From Cynocephalus volans (Eukaryota; Chordata; Mammalia; Dermoptera; Cynocephalidae): a stretch of 64,000 nt of DNA. Made by a program: the position numbers and the translations under genes. Numbering within the stretch: position 1 is the stretch's first letter; the number at the start of each line of letters is the position of its first letter. A model generated the notes under the pieces. The model was not told where the DNA came from. It worked only from the letters and a program-made list of their open reading frames with translations, and searched no databases. The stretch is from positions 67,131,852 to 67,195,851 of the forward strand of contig NC_084463.1 of the NCBI RefSeq assembly GCF_027409185.1, in the 5' to 3' direction. Of the stretch, positions 35,461 through 49,036 are shown piece after piece.

Positions 35461-38379
35461 TTGAGGCCTCCATTGCAGCACTGCCCACATGGCTGTGGTC
35501 CCCATTACCTACAGAGATGCTGCAGGGAAGGAACCGTGCCTTATCCGTGTTGTTTCCCGAGAAACTTGCACTATGCACATGGATGCATCTGTTCACACAG
35601 TGTACCCTCTAAGTCCACTGGCTTGAATACAAATGGTAGCATTGAAGTTGCACCTGAAGACACTGATGGAACTTCTGAGGGCAAACAAGGAGAAAAAGGC
35701 CCAGAGGCAAGAAAGTGAGGGAACATTTGGGAAACAGTCTATTTGATGACACACAGGTCCTCGGCAGGAATAGACATTCCAGATTCACTGTGATCTTGTC
35801 TCAACCTAAGAAACTTAGCCTTTATTCAGTAGGAAATGGTCATAACTCACTGTTAGAACTATGGAAGGACTTGAAAAGAGTTTGAGAGACAATCAAGTCT
35901 CCAGGTAGGATTATTTCTAAATGACAAAATGCATAGATCTTTTGGAAACAAAAAGAGGTTTATCAAATTATATAAAAGCTAAACAAAGTATATAGTGTAA
36001 AATGTACTAAGAATTTTGTATGTGATTCTGACTATCCTAACACACAATCTTTAAAATAAAGTATATATAATTATATATATATATAGTCTATTCTATATTC
36101 AGTTATACATATAATTGTCAGGAGTATAGAGTATGGAACCACTAGACTTATATGAATGTCATCTTTGGCTTCTGAGGATCCCTTCATGCCCCATTTTTAC
36201 AGAGCACCTAGTCCTTAATAAAGAAATTAGGAAGACCTGACAATCCAAAGGCATAGCTCACCATTAAATGACAAATGAGAAAATCTGGGACAACCCACAA
36301 GTCAAAATACTGCAAGAATTTGCAGTCAAGTTCAAGCATCAGAGGCTAAGAAAAATACTAGACAATTTTTTGGAAATGAGCAAAACAAATTTTCAACGTG
36401 ATACAACCCTTCCTTCCTCCTTGCCCCATCTTGCCAGGAACAGGCTAGCCAGTCAATCCCAAAATGGTTATTAAACACCTAGTGTGTTAATAGGTACTTT
36501 CACTGACACTGTGAAGCAAAGGGGAAAAGAAAAAATAAAGTTCCTGCATTGGAGAAATATGTCTCACTGAGGAAATAACATAGGAAAAGTTAAGCCATAA
36601 GATACAGGAAGACTTCCAAGATGCAGTGTTGAACAAAACAAGCAAGGCATAGACTATTGTCTATATATTTTGCTCCCATCTGTATAAAATTTGTACATGT
36701 GCCTATATAGGCATGTTGTGCGTGGTTATTTTTTGAATGATATACAAAAAAATCATTGCTGGTGGAGAGTGGGTCTGGTATGGGGGTCAGAAAGACATTT
36801 TTAATCATACACCATCTTGTAGTTTGTTTACCATGTGTATGTGTTTCTTCAATCTTTCTTTATTGTAAATACAACAAACAAAAGTTAAGCAACACTATGG
36901 GCAGGACATAATTGCACACCAAGTGCACAAGTGAGAGAGCAACATTTATTGATAACCTTCTATGGACGGGCCAAGCATAAGTCCCGACCCCCTCCCAGTC
37001 ACTACCACCCTGCAGGTGTGGCTACGATGCCTCTGGCCCCTGGAAACCAGCCTGAAGCCTCACCTCCTGCTGTTCTGCCACCTCAGTCAAACCCGCAGTT
37101 GGCTCTGTCTCCGAGCTTTTTCTAGCATATGGAATGCAGCCAAATTTGGATGGTTTCCTAGGGAGGGTAAACAGGGTTTTGGAGATTGAGTTAAAACAAC
37201 CAGACTCCTTTTTAGCAAGCCAATGGGATCAATCCAGGGCTTGTAAAGTACTTCCTAAATCAGTTTTACTTCCTTTGATTGCTTCTTTCATCTTGAAAAC
37301 TAAAACAAACACACCCTTCCCAACTTAGATATGCTGCTTGAAGAACTATTTACCCCATGTGGAAGCCAAGCATGCATAGCTTCCGTTGTGTTGATGGAAG
37401 GAAGTACTTTCTACTAATGTCATTTTTAAATAAAACAAATGAAATGTGATTTCTATGTATATATTTTTATCAAACCCTTGTCAAATACTGCCCTCTTGTG
37501 GACTATTCAGTATATCTGTCATATCCAGTCTAGAAAACGAAATCTTAAGATCCTGTGTTTTAATAGAGAACGAAATAAATACATGCATATCTTTTGAAAT
37601 TAAATATTCACCACGCAGCAATCATTTCGACTACCTCTATCTTTCACAAAATTTTGACATTATTTAGTGGTGAGTTTGAAAAAATTGACTTTTGTCATCA
37701 TTTCCTTAAATATTTCAAATATGTACCTTGCTGGGAAAGTTTTACTGTAACACGCAATTATATGTAGTAGTCTGTTTTCCCAAGCAGACTTGAGTTGACG
37801 TCACAGACAGCCCAACAATTTTTTAAAATGTATACTATTTCATAAAAGTTACTTCTAGAACTGCCTGGATATGCACAATAATTTTTAAGTCATTTATCAG
37901 AAACTCTTTTCTGCTTTTTAATATTGTTAAAGCAGAGCAACTTTTACTATATAAGGGCATTTCAGCAAGAAAGCAGTAGGGGCACCCGGGTTTGGTGTCC
38001 TCCTCTGGACATACTGGCAGCCACTTAGAAATCTCTTTCACCTTTTGCCTCATTGCCTGGAAGTCATTCATCACTTAGTTTAATACAACTGGGGAGCCAA
38101 ACACATGCAGACTGCCAAGTTCTCTAAACTTTAAAAATTATCCTTTCCAGCCCGGTCATACAGGTCATTTGTATTTACAGTACACTTTGTCCAGAATGCT
38201 TTGCCCACACCTTCACAGAGCGATTCTTAACCCTATTTGTTACCTGCATGCAAGGGCTGGGGGAAGAGAGGCCCAGGGGGTGAGCATCCTTCCGCACCTG
38301 GGGCAGAATCCCTGCATCCGTCTCCAGCTCGCCTTCCCCGAGCCTCATCCCCAGACGGCTTTGACATCACACCCATGCA
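35461..38379. other. Non-coding interval, nothing clearly recognised
   Basis: AT-rich with a short (TA) run near 36061-36085. The open frames here show no splice signals or known protein similarity. Confidence 0.4.
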
Positions 38380-38620
38380 AGATGGGAGAAGAACACATCG
38401 GAAACCTCAACGGGCGTGCGTTTTCCACCGCGGGCCCTGCTCCAGCCACCTTTGCAAGCTGCGGTGCCCGCGTCCTGCTGCCCGGAACGGCAAGGAGGTC
38501 CCCGACGTCCCCGCAGCGGGCACAGCGCTCGTCCCCGGCGCCGGCGGCGCCCTCCTAGGCCCGCCCACCGGATCCTCAGGGACCTCCCTCCGCAGGAGGC
38601 GCTGTCAAGGTGAGGACACA
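38380..38620 (+). promoter_or_regulatory. Small orphan CpG island with a consensus splice donor
   Basis: A local peak of G+C and CpG, with several CCGGCG, GGCGGC and CGCAG words. On the plus strand it ends in CAAG|GTGAGG (donor at 38610), which would suit a non-coding first exon. No convincing coding frame runs into the donor. It may be the promoter of an unannotated transcript or an enhancer. Confidence 0.45.
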
Positions 38621-40344
38621 GCAGAGCCCAGCCAGTTCCCCAAGGTGACCTTATATCCAGCTCAGCCACCGGCTACCACTCCAGATTCAGCGTTACGGCC
38701 CCTTTCTGCGCACCTTATGTCCCCTGTGCTCCTTATGTCCCACATTTAAAATGACAAACGCATACGTAAATACTATACTAAGAAACCATTTGTTTGAAAA
38801 GCGTGATTGTAACATCCAAGAGGGAAAGCAGAAATAACCTAGATACAATTAAAATTCCCATAGCATAGCGCTTTGGGGGAGATTTGGGGATGGACACACG
38901 CCAGGCCACCACCCCACCTCCCCAATGTAACGCTCCTGTTCATGCAAAGTGCCTGTTATTATCACCTCTGCTGTAAAACACTCTCTCTCTCAACTTACAA
39001 TTATCACCCCTTTCATCTTTGCTGTGGGTTTTCTCTTTGATCCAGAGTTATGTGTGACTTGTCCCGGTGACTGCCTGCAGACTCTTCAGCTGATATTTCT
39101 GCCACACTTTTTTAATCTTTTCCAAATACTGTTCCTTCTCCTGCTCACTTTTTCTTGTTGGGAGAAATATCCAGGCTGCATTTGAAACCAGTTTATTTTA
39201 AACACTAACACTTATGAGAAGACAGCGTGGTCTTTTAAAAATTTAATGGATAAAGCAATGCCTTGCATAGGTTTTCCTTAAACCAGGAAGAGAAGAGCAG
39301 AGAGGGCGAGAGAGGAGATGGGGAGAGAGGGAGGGAAGAAATGGGAGGGCGGGCGGAGAGAGATGGGGAAAGAACTTGTTTCTTGTCAGGCCACATAGGA
39401 GTAAAAGCAGAAACCCAGCTCCCTTCCTCCACAATTTGTGGACCAGCTATGTAAATTGCAGGTCCTAGAACAAAATGAAAATGAGGGGCCCTTTGTTCAA
39501 AATTATTAAGAATTTCAAGTGATGAACAGCAGAGCATTAAACCAAGCACAACCCCTTCTGAATACAGGGCCTTTTGACTGCACCGCACTAGTCCCGCCCC
39601 TGTGAAGCCAGCCCTGCGTCCTATCATAAATCAGAACAGCAGCCTTGCTGTGCTAGCTGCCACTGTGGACATGGTCAGCCCCTGCTAAGGTAACCAATTT
39701 GTCCTGGTTTGCCCAAGACTATCCCAGATTTAACCTGTGAAAAATCTCAAGTCCGAGGTATCCCCTTAGTCCCTGGCAAATTGGGACAGTTGGGCACCAC
39801 TGTCTTCTGTGTAGACCAATCCTTGTGACAAAACTGTCCTCTGATTTTTCTACTGGTCTTAATCTCTTCATCTCAGAACCAGCAGTGATTTAGGCCAAAT
39901 CTGTTTTGATTATTTCATGGTTGTGCACTGGCATTTAAATAATCTCCCAGGTGATTCTCCCAAGTTTCTCCACTCTGTCTCCCCAAATGCTATCTGTGGG
40001 TTTCACGTGTCTCCTCCATCAGGTCCTGCTTCACCTTGGGCCCCCCCTCACTGTGCTGCTGGTCACCTCCTGGCCCCCCACACATGTATTCCTCTCATAG
40101 GATCCAGCTTCTCTTTATGGGACCTGAGGGAAAGGAATCCAAGAGAGCACTTGACTGCCCAGTCTTTCTGTCTCTCCAAGATCTCTACACCTGGCTATCA
40201 AGACTGACTTTCTTTTACTGAAGGACTGGGGACATTTTAAAAGGGAAACACAAGTAAGAAGAAAAAAATGTTAAGTTTTGGGAGTCATCTGCTCATAGAC
40301 TATAATGGAAATTGAGGTCTAAGATTTGGGGGATGTCAACAATT
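38621..40344. other. Non-coding interval
   Basis: A purine-rich tract lies at 39285-39370. A palindromic hAT-like MITE remnant is likely at 39690-39800 ('ttgtcctggtttgcccaaga' against 'caaattgggacagttgggca'). No exon. Confidence 0.4.
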
Positions 40345-40360
40345 AAAAGCTCCATAGCAA

Positions 40361-41584
40361 CAGAAGAGAACCAAGATGGTGAAATAGATGGCCCCCAGCA
40401 TCACTCTCTCCCACAATCGACCAACTCACAACTATTAAAAAGAAAAGACAGCAAAGCTGGGACCGCTAGAGCTCAGGGGAAAAGGAGGAGAGACCCATGG
40501 AGTGCATGAAGGCGGGAGATGACACGATGAGAGAAAGAAAGGACTGCTCTGACTGTTTTGAACCCTGGCTGCTTCCAGGCTGAGGCTGCTGAGCACATGG
40601 AGCAGGAGCTGGCAAAAGCTGCTGCTGTGCCCTTCATATGAAGTTGCTTGGAGGCTGCAGGGAAGAAGAGGGACTTGGTGGCCCCCAGTCCAGCATGACC
40701 ACTGACAGGATTCCTGTGGACCCACATAGGAGTGAGGGGCCACAGACAACAGAAAAAAAGGAGCCACTCAGAGGCCAGAGAATCACTGCAAGGGACAGGA
40801 ACATGGCCCGTCCTAAGGGAAGTGTTTGGAGAGCAGGAGGTGGGGGAGATGCACCACCAGGGAAACATTGGGACACAGCATGGACAGCTGATCTGCCCTC
40901 CAATCACCACACGCCCACTCAGTGGGCCTGGTCAGGAATACACATCTGCAGGGGTGCAGTTTGCTGAAAAGACTCAGGCCCAGACCAGTTTCCACACAAC
41001 GCAGGTGTACCAGATCTCACAAGACCCAGAAGTACATACAAGGTCAACAACTAAAACCTGAGTTGCACAAAAAGCCTTCCCCAGAGAATCAGAAGTGAAG
41101 CAGCTATTTAGCTCAACCACAAGGCTCAAATGCTAGTTCCTACAGGAAGATCCCCCATTTTAGACGTAACCAAAAGATAGCAAATTAGTTCCAGTACAGA
41201 GTTTAAGTGGTGGGAACAGTGAATAATCCAACACAGAACTGAAAGAAAAAACAAAATACCCACAGATCAGAGACAAAGTTCCGATATTAACCTGTAAAGA
41301 AAGGTCTAACACCACCAAGGAAACCTATAAAACCTAGAAGAGCCACACCCCACCAATACCCACATCCAGTCCAGTGACAACCAAGTCTCTGCAGAAGCCC
41401 TCCAGGGTCCTGAGCTGAGATGTGGGGTGCTGAGGGCCTCAGCCACATGCCCCCACCCTCCACAACCAGGCCAGCAAAGGAGCCAGCTGTGGGCCAGCCG
41501 TGCTCCACAATCCCCAATCAGTCCCCCTCCTACTGCTCCACAACATCTTAGAATGTAAAAAAAATAATAATAATTAATTTTTTA
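40361..41584 (+). mobile_element. Insertion made of L1 5'UTR-like sequence only, with target-site duplication
   Basis: The 16-bp direct repeats 'aaaagctccatagcaa' (40345-40360) and 'aaaagctacatagcaa' (41585-41600), one mismatch, fix the ends. The body starts 'cagaagagaaccaagatggt', the usual start of a full-length L1 with the YY1-type word AAGATGG. It runs through about 1.15 kb of GC-rich 5'UTR-like text and ends in an A-rich tail with AATAATAATAA. No ORF1 or ORF2 is present. It is homologous to the minus-strand copy at 2450-3187. Confidence 0.85.
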
Positions 41585-41600
41585 AAAAGCTACATAGCAA

Positions 41601-43151
41601 TGATCTGCTGATCAAAGAAACTGTGAAGGATTATCCAGAGAGGTTACAGGAAACCCACAGGAGAATGGACTCCTAGAAGCCAAAAAATAGAGGATGGAAT
41701 TTATCAGCGACTGACCTGCCCACTCCACTCTTTTGTCAAGTGACCCTTGCCTGTTATAACTTACTCTGGTGACTTCTTCTTTCCCTCAGTCATGAAATAC
41801 ACAGAACAGTAACTATGATACTTCAAATTTCATGTGAAGCTCAAGCTATTACCTTTTGATATGAGTAGGTATTCAGATTTCTCTATAACAAAACAGAGGC
41901 TCATAAAGGCTAGCAGTCTATGAACTGCTCAAAAGATAGAGCGCCTCATATCTCACAAATACTAAATCAAAAAGGTCTGTGTGCTAAGATGCCCTGGGTC
42001 ATTGCAGTGAATCAAATGGGCCCTGAAGAAGGTCTTAAATATTTGTGAGAAACAAGGCGACATCTGTCAGGCACTGTACAAACTCTCTCACTAAGTTATT
42101 TGGACCTAACTACTTAATAACCTGAAATGTTATGTATATTTTTGGGGCTAGGGCCCATGAATAAATTACTGAGTGACTATAGCCATGAACTGAGAAAGTT
42201 TGGTTGAAAGAGGTAAATGATTGACCCCAGCAGACCAATCACTCTCTCTGTTCCTCCTACTTGCCATCACTGCAGCTGTCAGCCTAAAAATATGACACTC
42301 CAAGAACACAGATATTTTTTCCTTATTACAGCTCTAAGGGAATTATTCCTGTTTAGAAATTATAAACAACCTATGGGTTCAGTGAAATTAGGATTTACAA
42401 TAGAAGCAATCTAGATAGCATACTAAATTAAAATATTTCATTTCAAACCCATGACAAATATGAAAAAATCTAATTTATATTAAGAATATTTTCAGGTTTT
42501 ATTTCCTTTGCTTTCATCCAAGCACTTCGGGGTTTTTAAAACAAGCAAACAAATAAAACCATGAGGTTAAAATCATAGGCTTGTCCTGTTCGTGTCAATT
42601 AAATTTGATCAATTCTACGGCCAAAGAGCAAATTTCTAATTCCAGTTTTATACCTGTACTTGTCAGAATAGTCTTGGTTATGTTTCAGTGTGTTCCAAAA
42701 AGGCAAACTCTAAAATATCAGTGACTTAACTCAAAAAAGCTTTCTTCCTCACTTACATAGTCTGATGTGGTCTAGATGTCTCTTCCACTGTGTACCTACA
42801 TCAGCTGAAACACCTGGTCTCCAAGATCCTGAGTCAGGGAAAGGAGGAGATGCTGGAAACATAGTAGCTCTTAATTGCCCCAGCCCAGAAATAACACAGG
42901 TTACTGCCACTCACAGCCCATTGGCCAGAACTTGACACATGGCCACAAACTCTCTGCATGGGATGCTGGGAAACATAGAGAACATGAAGATTTGGTGAAT
43001 GTTGTCTCTGCCACAATCCACTTGGTTATAGTGACATCAAGTGAAGATATGAATTTAGTAATTCACTTATTCACTTATTGAAAAATATTTTCGAGGACCT
43101 ATTATGTGTCGGGTATTGTGATTACATTATAGTAAGGAATGACAGACAATT
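41601..43151. other. Non-coding interval
   Basis: Contains a diverged old repeat at about 42660-43030 ('actctaaaatatcagtgact', 'cccattggccagaacttgac'), family not named with confidence. No exon. Confidence 0.4.
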
Positions 43152-43153
43152 AA

Positions 43154-43960
<807 letters not shown>

Positions 43961-44155
43961 GCCTCAGGCTAACTTCCCCAGAGCCATGGGATGACTTCCC
44001 TGGTCACCAACGCAGTGCATGCATGTTGGGGTTTCCTTTTTAACCTTTTCCATAATTTGTACCAAAACATCCACTTAAGTTCTTTCATTTGTATCATTCC
44101 TTCAAATAAAGAAATTTGGTTCCCCCCCCCCCAAAAAAAACAAGCTAGCAAATAA

Positions 44156-44255
44156 GAGCTGACTGGTTAGCTCAGTTGGTTAGAATACAGTGTTATAAAA
44201 CCAAGGCCAGGGATTTAAATCCCTGTACCAGCCAACCACCAAAATAACCCCCAAA
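44156..44255 (+). mobile_element. CYN-like SINE monomer
   Basis: 'gactggttagctcagttggt' (A box) and 'ccagggatttaaatccctgt' (eroded B box), then 'accagccaaccacc'. It abuts the right target-site repeat of the FTH1 retrocopy. Confidence 0.85.
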
Positions 44256-44269
44256 AGATGGTATATTAG

Positions 44270-44662
44270 TGTATTATTAGTCCATTTCTGTTGCTTATAA
44301 CAAAATGCCTGGAACTAGGTACTTCGTAAGAAAATGAAATTTATTGCTTATAGTTTCAGAGGCTGGAAGTCCAAAGTCCAGGGAACACATCTGGTGAAAG
44401 CTTTCTTTGGTAGTGACTTCAGTAACAGCAAAGTATCAAATTACAAAAGTCAGGGAGCAGAGAGGAAGACTCCCCTCTCTCTTTTAAAGCCCTCAGAACT
44501 ATGTCCCCAACCACCATTTTTAATCCATTCAATGCAGCATGGTCCTAAAATCCAATCACCTCTTCAAGACCCCACCTTTCAATTACCATAACAGGATTTT
44601 CAACCCTCTTTACACTGTCGCACAGGGGAATAAGTTTTGGGGGAGACATTCAACTCAAGGCA
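44270..44662 (-). repeat. MaLR 3' LTR
   Basis: The left LTR in window coordinates, which is the 3' LTR of the minus-oriented element. Shares 'ttataacaaaatgcctggaa' and 'tttcagaggctggaagtcca' with its partner, with scattered differences. Confidence 0.85.
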
Positions 44663-46208
44663 TTCCACCCCAGCCCCCCAAAACACATACAAATACATTC
44701 ATTTCATCCCCCAAATCTTGGTTCAACTCAAAACTCCAAAATTCAAACTCCCAACTGTGAAATCGAAACAAGTTATCTATTGCCAAGATGCAATAGTGGG
44801 ACAAACACAGGGTACGTATTGCCATTGCCAAAGAGAGAAATAGGCCCAAAAAAAGGGGTAACAGGTCTCAAACAAGTCTGAAATCCAGCTGGGCCGGTAT
44901 TAATTCTCAAAGCTAGTGAATCAGGTACCTTGACTCCATGTTCCATGTCCTCTGCTTGCTGGTGTTGGGGTTGGGTCCCCAAGTTCTTGAGCAGCTCTGC
45001 TCCTATGGCTTTCCTGGTCTCAGGTGATGCTTCAGCTCTCACAGGCTGATGTTACACGCTGGTCACTCCACCGGTCTGGGGTCTCCATGGCAGTCCCACC
45101 CTCATGGTCCCACTGGGCATGGTGCTGTTGGGGTTTTTCTGCTGCAACTCCAACGCCATGTTTCCACTCAGCATTGCTCTAGTGAAGGCTATGCAGATAG
45201 CCTGCAACAGATCTCCTCCTGGGTCCTCAGGTTTTCCCATACATCCTCTGATATTAGGGTGGAAGCTCCCAAGCCTCCACAGCTCTGGCATTCTGCCAGG
45301 CTGAAGACTTCACACCATGTGGATGCTGCCAAGGCTTCCAGCTTATATCTTCCAAAGTTGTGGGTCCAGCCACACCTGGGCCAATTTAGCCACAGCTGGA
45401 GCAGCCAAAGCAGCTGGGGTGCTGGTGCTGGAAGCAGCTTCCTGAAGTGGCCCTGGGCAGTGAGTCTGTGGGGGGTGCCTCAGGACTGCTCCACAAGACC
45501 ATTCTGTCTCCCTTTGGGCCTGAAATGGAAGGGTTGGCCCCAGAGGCTTCTACAATGCCTTCAGGGCCTTTTTCTCCTTCTGATAATCCCTTTCTATTGT
45601 ACTAATCTTCTTAGTGTCATAGCGTTTTTCTTCTGAAAATACTCTCTGCTTCTCTACCACATGGCCAGGCTGCAAATTTTCCAAATTTTTATGCTCTGCT
45701 TCCGTTTTAAATTCTGGCTTTATGTCATGCCTTTGCTGCCATAACTCAGCATAAGCTGTTCCAAGTAGCCATGCAGCTTCCTAAATGCTTTGCTGCTTAG
45801 ACAACTCTTCCATCAAATACTCTAGTTCACAACTCTTAAGTTCCAACTTCCACAAAGTTCTAGGGCACAGACACAATGCAGCCAAGTTCCTCGCCAGTTC
45901 ATAGCAAGGTTGATCTTTGCCCCAGTTTCAAAAAAGCTCCTTCGCATTTCTATCTGAGACCTTCTCCGAATGGCCTTTACAGTCCATATTTCTATCAGTA
46001 CTCTCGTCACTACCATTTAACCAATCTCTAAAACATTCCAAACTTTCCTTGGTTTTCTTGTCTTCTAAACTTTCACTAGCATGTAGGCTTTTTCTAGCCT
46101 GTTCCTCCAAATTCCTCCAGCCTCTTCTCAACACCCAGTTCCAAAGCTGCTTCCACATTTTTGAGTATTTGTCATAAGCAACACTCCACTTCTCTGGTAA
46201 CAATTTGC

Positions 46209-46599
46209 TGTATTAGTCTGTTTCTGTTGTTTATAACAAAATATCTGGAACTGGGTACTTCGTAAGAAAACAAAATTTATTGCTTACAGCTTCAGAGGCT
46301 GGAAGTCCAAAGTCCTGGGAACACATCTGGTAAAGGCTTTCTTTGATGGTGACTTCAGTGACAGCAGGGCATCACATTACAAAAATGGCAGAGTAAAGAA
46401 AAAGAAAGACTCTCCTCCTCTCCTCTTTTAAAGCACTCAGAACCACGCCTTTGACCACCATTTTTAATCTACTCACTATGGCAAGATCCTACAAACTAAT
46501 CGCCTCTTCAAGGCCTCACCTTTCAATTATCATAATAGGATTTCCCACCCTCTTTACACAGTGGGGACTAAGTTTTGGGGGGACATTCAACCCAAGGCA
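46209..46599 (-). repeat. MaLR 5' LTR
   Basis: The right LTR in window coordinates. 'ttataacaaaatatctggaa' and 'cttcagaggctggaagtcca' align to the left copy along the full length. Confidence 0.85.
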
Positions 46600-48399
46600 G
46601 ATAGCAAATAAATGAGCTAGAAAACAATGACAGATTGTGGTGTGAGCTCTTCATTAATTCATTCAACATGGCCTCTCTGCTGTAGTGACATTGTCTAATT
46701 TTAGATTCTATGTGGATGCTGATGAATCAAGTGTAAGACTATTTGCTAGTAACCATACCTCCTCTCTTCTGTAATTAGACCTCAATGTTGGAATTCTATC
46801 AAATTTTATTTATTAACATACAAAATTTTAAAAAATCTTTTAAATTAAAAATTTTAAATTAATTTAAAAAATAATATGTACACAATAATCTCATCCCAAG
46901 AACAGGAATATGGAAGTCCATGCATTAACATGCTAACAATTAATATGCCTGGGGTTTGAGATTATAAATAATTTTCCTTTTTTTTTCATTTATGGCAATT
47001 CACATATATTTTCCAATTCATCTGCAAGAAATATTGCTTGATAATATAATACTGAAAAATAAAATGTATAAATACTCTGTATGGGTTAAAAAGCTAAATA
47101 ATGCATGGGTAATATAAATTATCCCGGGAGAACAAAGGTGTAATTTTTTAGGTTTGCTATAGGGAGAGTAAGAAGGCAGCCAAATTTGGAACATGTGGGG
47201 GTGATCTCACAGTTAGGATTGTTTTTCTCTTGTGGGATGGAAAAGGTGGGCTTTCTTGGAAGAGACAAAAAAAAAAAAAGGAGGTAATAGTGTGATGCTC
47301 TTTGGAAAGGGAATGTGGCACTCTTCTGGGAGAAATCTGGGAGGCTTTCCTACCTCTAAATTCTCACTGTATAAAACCAACAGCCCTTCAGGAGGGATTG
47401 TGCCACTTACCTGGGTAACAATGCAATGCAGGGTGAGACCTAGAGATGTTGGAAATCAGCCTGCTTCATGGAGTTCCAGGAGCATGGGGGAGCTCCATTT
47501 GCTTTGGCCCAAGCAATAAGCACCAGAAAGCACTGAATGAGCACAGAGTCACTAGTGAAGTACATGAACATGGGAAAATGGCAAAGGCTGCCTGGGCATT
47601 AAAGCAATAATACCTATCATAATAATGATGATGCACAGTTATGGAGTCTTAATAGAATGCCAGGGAATGTGCTACATGTATTATTTGCATTATCTCATTC
47701 AATGTGTTGTGTGTAGATTCATTCACATGTGTGCTATATATTTTATCATTTTCATATCTTGATGTACCCTGTGCTAGCATACTCGAAAGAAATGTCATGG
47801 GAGGGAGAAGAACACTTCAAGGTTCAGGCAGGTGACAATTCTCATGGGCAAAGAAGGGTCCTAGGAAGCATGGGCAGGGAGCCCATGTGGCAAGTGATGC
47901 AGAGGTTATATTAATAATACATATATAAAATGATTTACTATTTCTGGATGGGAAAAAGTTCTGGGTGGGAAAGAATTCTTTTACACACTCAGGAGTTCTC
48001 CACTGAATGCTAAATGAAGAGTAAAGAATTAGAATCATAAAAGAAGGCAAGTGGGGAATGATCCAGAACATGGCAATTTATCCTTGCTCTTTTTGTTGCA
48101 TTCCACTAAGCACCTGTTCAATTCCAATCCCATCTTGGGGCACAATTCTGGGATAATGGAAACATCTCCTTTAAGCCAAAAATGAGGGAAGAGAAAACTC
48201 CCCTCCAAAGGGCTGTTTCTGTAGGAACAGGAAAATAGAGTATATTTCAAAGGACAGTCAAAAAGCTGCCCACAATCAAACGTATTAATAATTCTGCAGC
48301 AGAAAAAATAATCAAACTAAATGGAAAAAATAAAAGCAAAAACAGTCTCATGTCAGTTCGGCCAGGTTTTGTGAATTCTTTGCAGAGTACCTACCCACA
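46600..48399. other. Non-coding interval
   Basis: AT-rich, with a MIR-like scrap at about 47615-47730 ('gtgctacatgtattatttgc', 'attatctcattcaatg'). No exon recognised. Confidence 0.4.
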
Positions 48400-48540
48400 T
48401 CTGAAATTCTCTAATTCTTCAGAGTTCTGGCTCTTTCGTCATCCCTTTGACTGCATTATTAGTCTAGCATGTCCCTTCAACACTTCCAAATAACCCATGT
48501 ACTTCAGCCACACTCTAATATTTTCTTTTTTAAGAAAACT
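48400..48540 (+). repeat. Diverged direct repeat, copy 1
   Basis: Shares with 50700-50825 the ordered words 'gagttct.gctctt', 'agtctagcatg', 'ccctcaac...ttcca', 'tgtacttca' and 'ccacact'. The copies lie 2.3 kb apart in the same orientation. The family is not recognised; it may be an old repeat or an ancient local duplication. Confidence 0.6.
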
Positions 48541-48640
48541 TAAAAAGAATTCTTTTTTTAAACTTCAGTTTTCAAAGTTTGAGGATTTGGGAACTGCAAT
48601 TAAGGGATCAAAATAAAGATCTGTAATTAAAATTTTTACA

Positions 48641-49036
48641 CCTTGGGGCCTGCCTGGGGACCCGAGGCAAGGAGAAGGGAACAGACCTCTCTCCCACAAC
48701 CAGACACACTGAGCCAGCGCTTCAGGGCCCGCCTGGGGAACCAGGGCAAGAAGAAGGGGACTGGACCTCTCTCATACAACCAGGGACACCGTGCCAGGAC
48801 CTCGGTGCCCACCCGGCCCAGAGGCATGCAGAAGGGGACTGGACCCTCCTCCCACACCAGGCACAAAACACCAGCACCTTGGGGCCCACCTGGGTACCTG
48901 AGGCATGGAAAAAGGTACCAGACCCTCCTCCCACAACCAGGCACATGGGTGCCAGCATCTTGGGGCCTGCCCAGGGACCAGAGGCATGGAGAAGGGGACC
49001 AAACACACCCCAAAACCAGGCATACCACCAGTGCCA
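48641..49036 (+). repeat. 80-bp tandem repeat (VNTR), five units
   Basis: Units of 77-81 bp, each with a 'ttggggcc'-like head, an 'aggcatggagaaggg'-like middle and a 'cccacaaccaggcac'-like end. Two related units occur in reverse at 2286-2430. Confidence 0.9.

Larger units (their letters stand above)
44270..46599 (-). mobile_element. MaLR element with two LTRs, minus orientation
   Basis: Two direct repeats of about 390 bp (44270-44662 and 46209-46599) start with 'tgtatta' and end in '...aaggca'. On the minus strand each LTR begins TGCCTTGRGTTGAATGT, like MST/THE1-type MaLRs. The 1.55-kb interior has no gag, pro or pol frame, as usual for MaLRs. A 195-codon plus frame inside (45049-45636) is chance. 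The two LTRs differ at many positions, so the insertion is old. Confidence 0.85.

Noticed and set aside
38237-38749. 170-codon plus frame over the small CpG island
   Set aside because: Overlapping open frames on both strands and no recognisable protein; attributed to base composition.
45049-45636. 195-codon plus-strand open frame
   Set aside because: It lies inside the non-coding interior of a minus-oriented MaLR element, opposite to the element's own strand, and resembles no protein family.
44270-46599. Matching 5-bp target-site duplication for the MaLR
   Set aside because: The bases next to the two outer LTR ends (attag and gatag) do not match well enough to claim a duplication.
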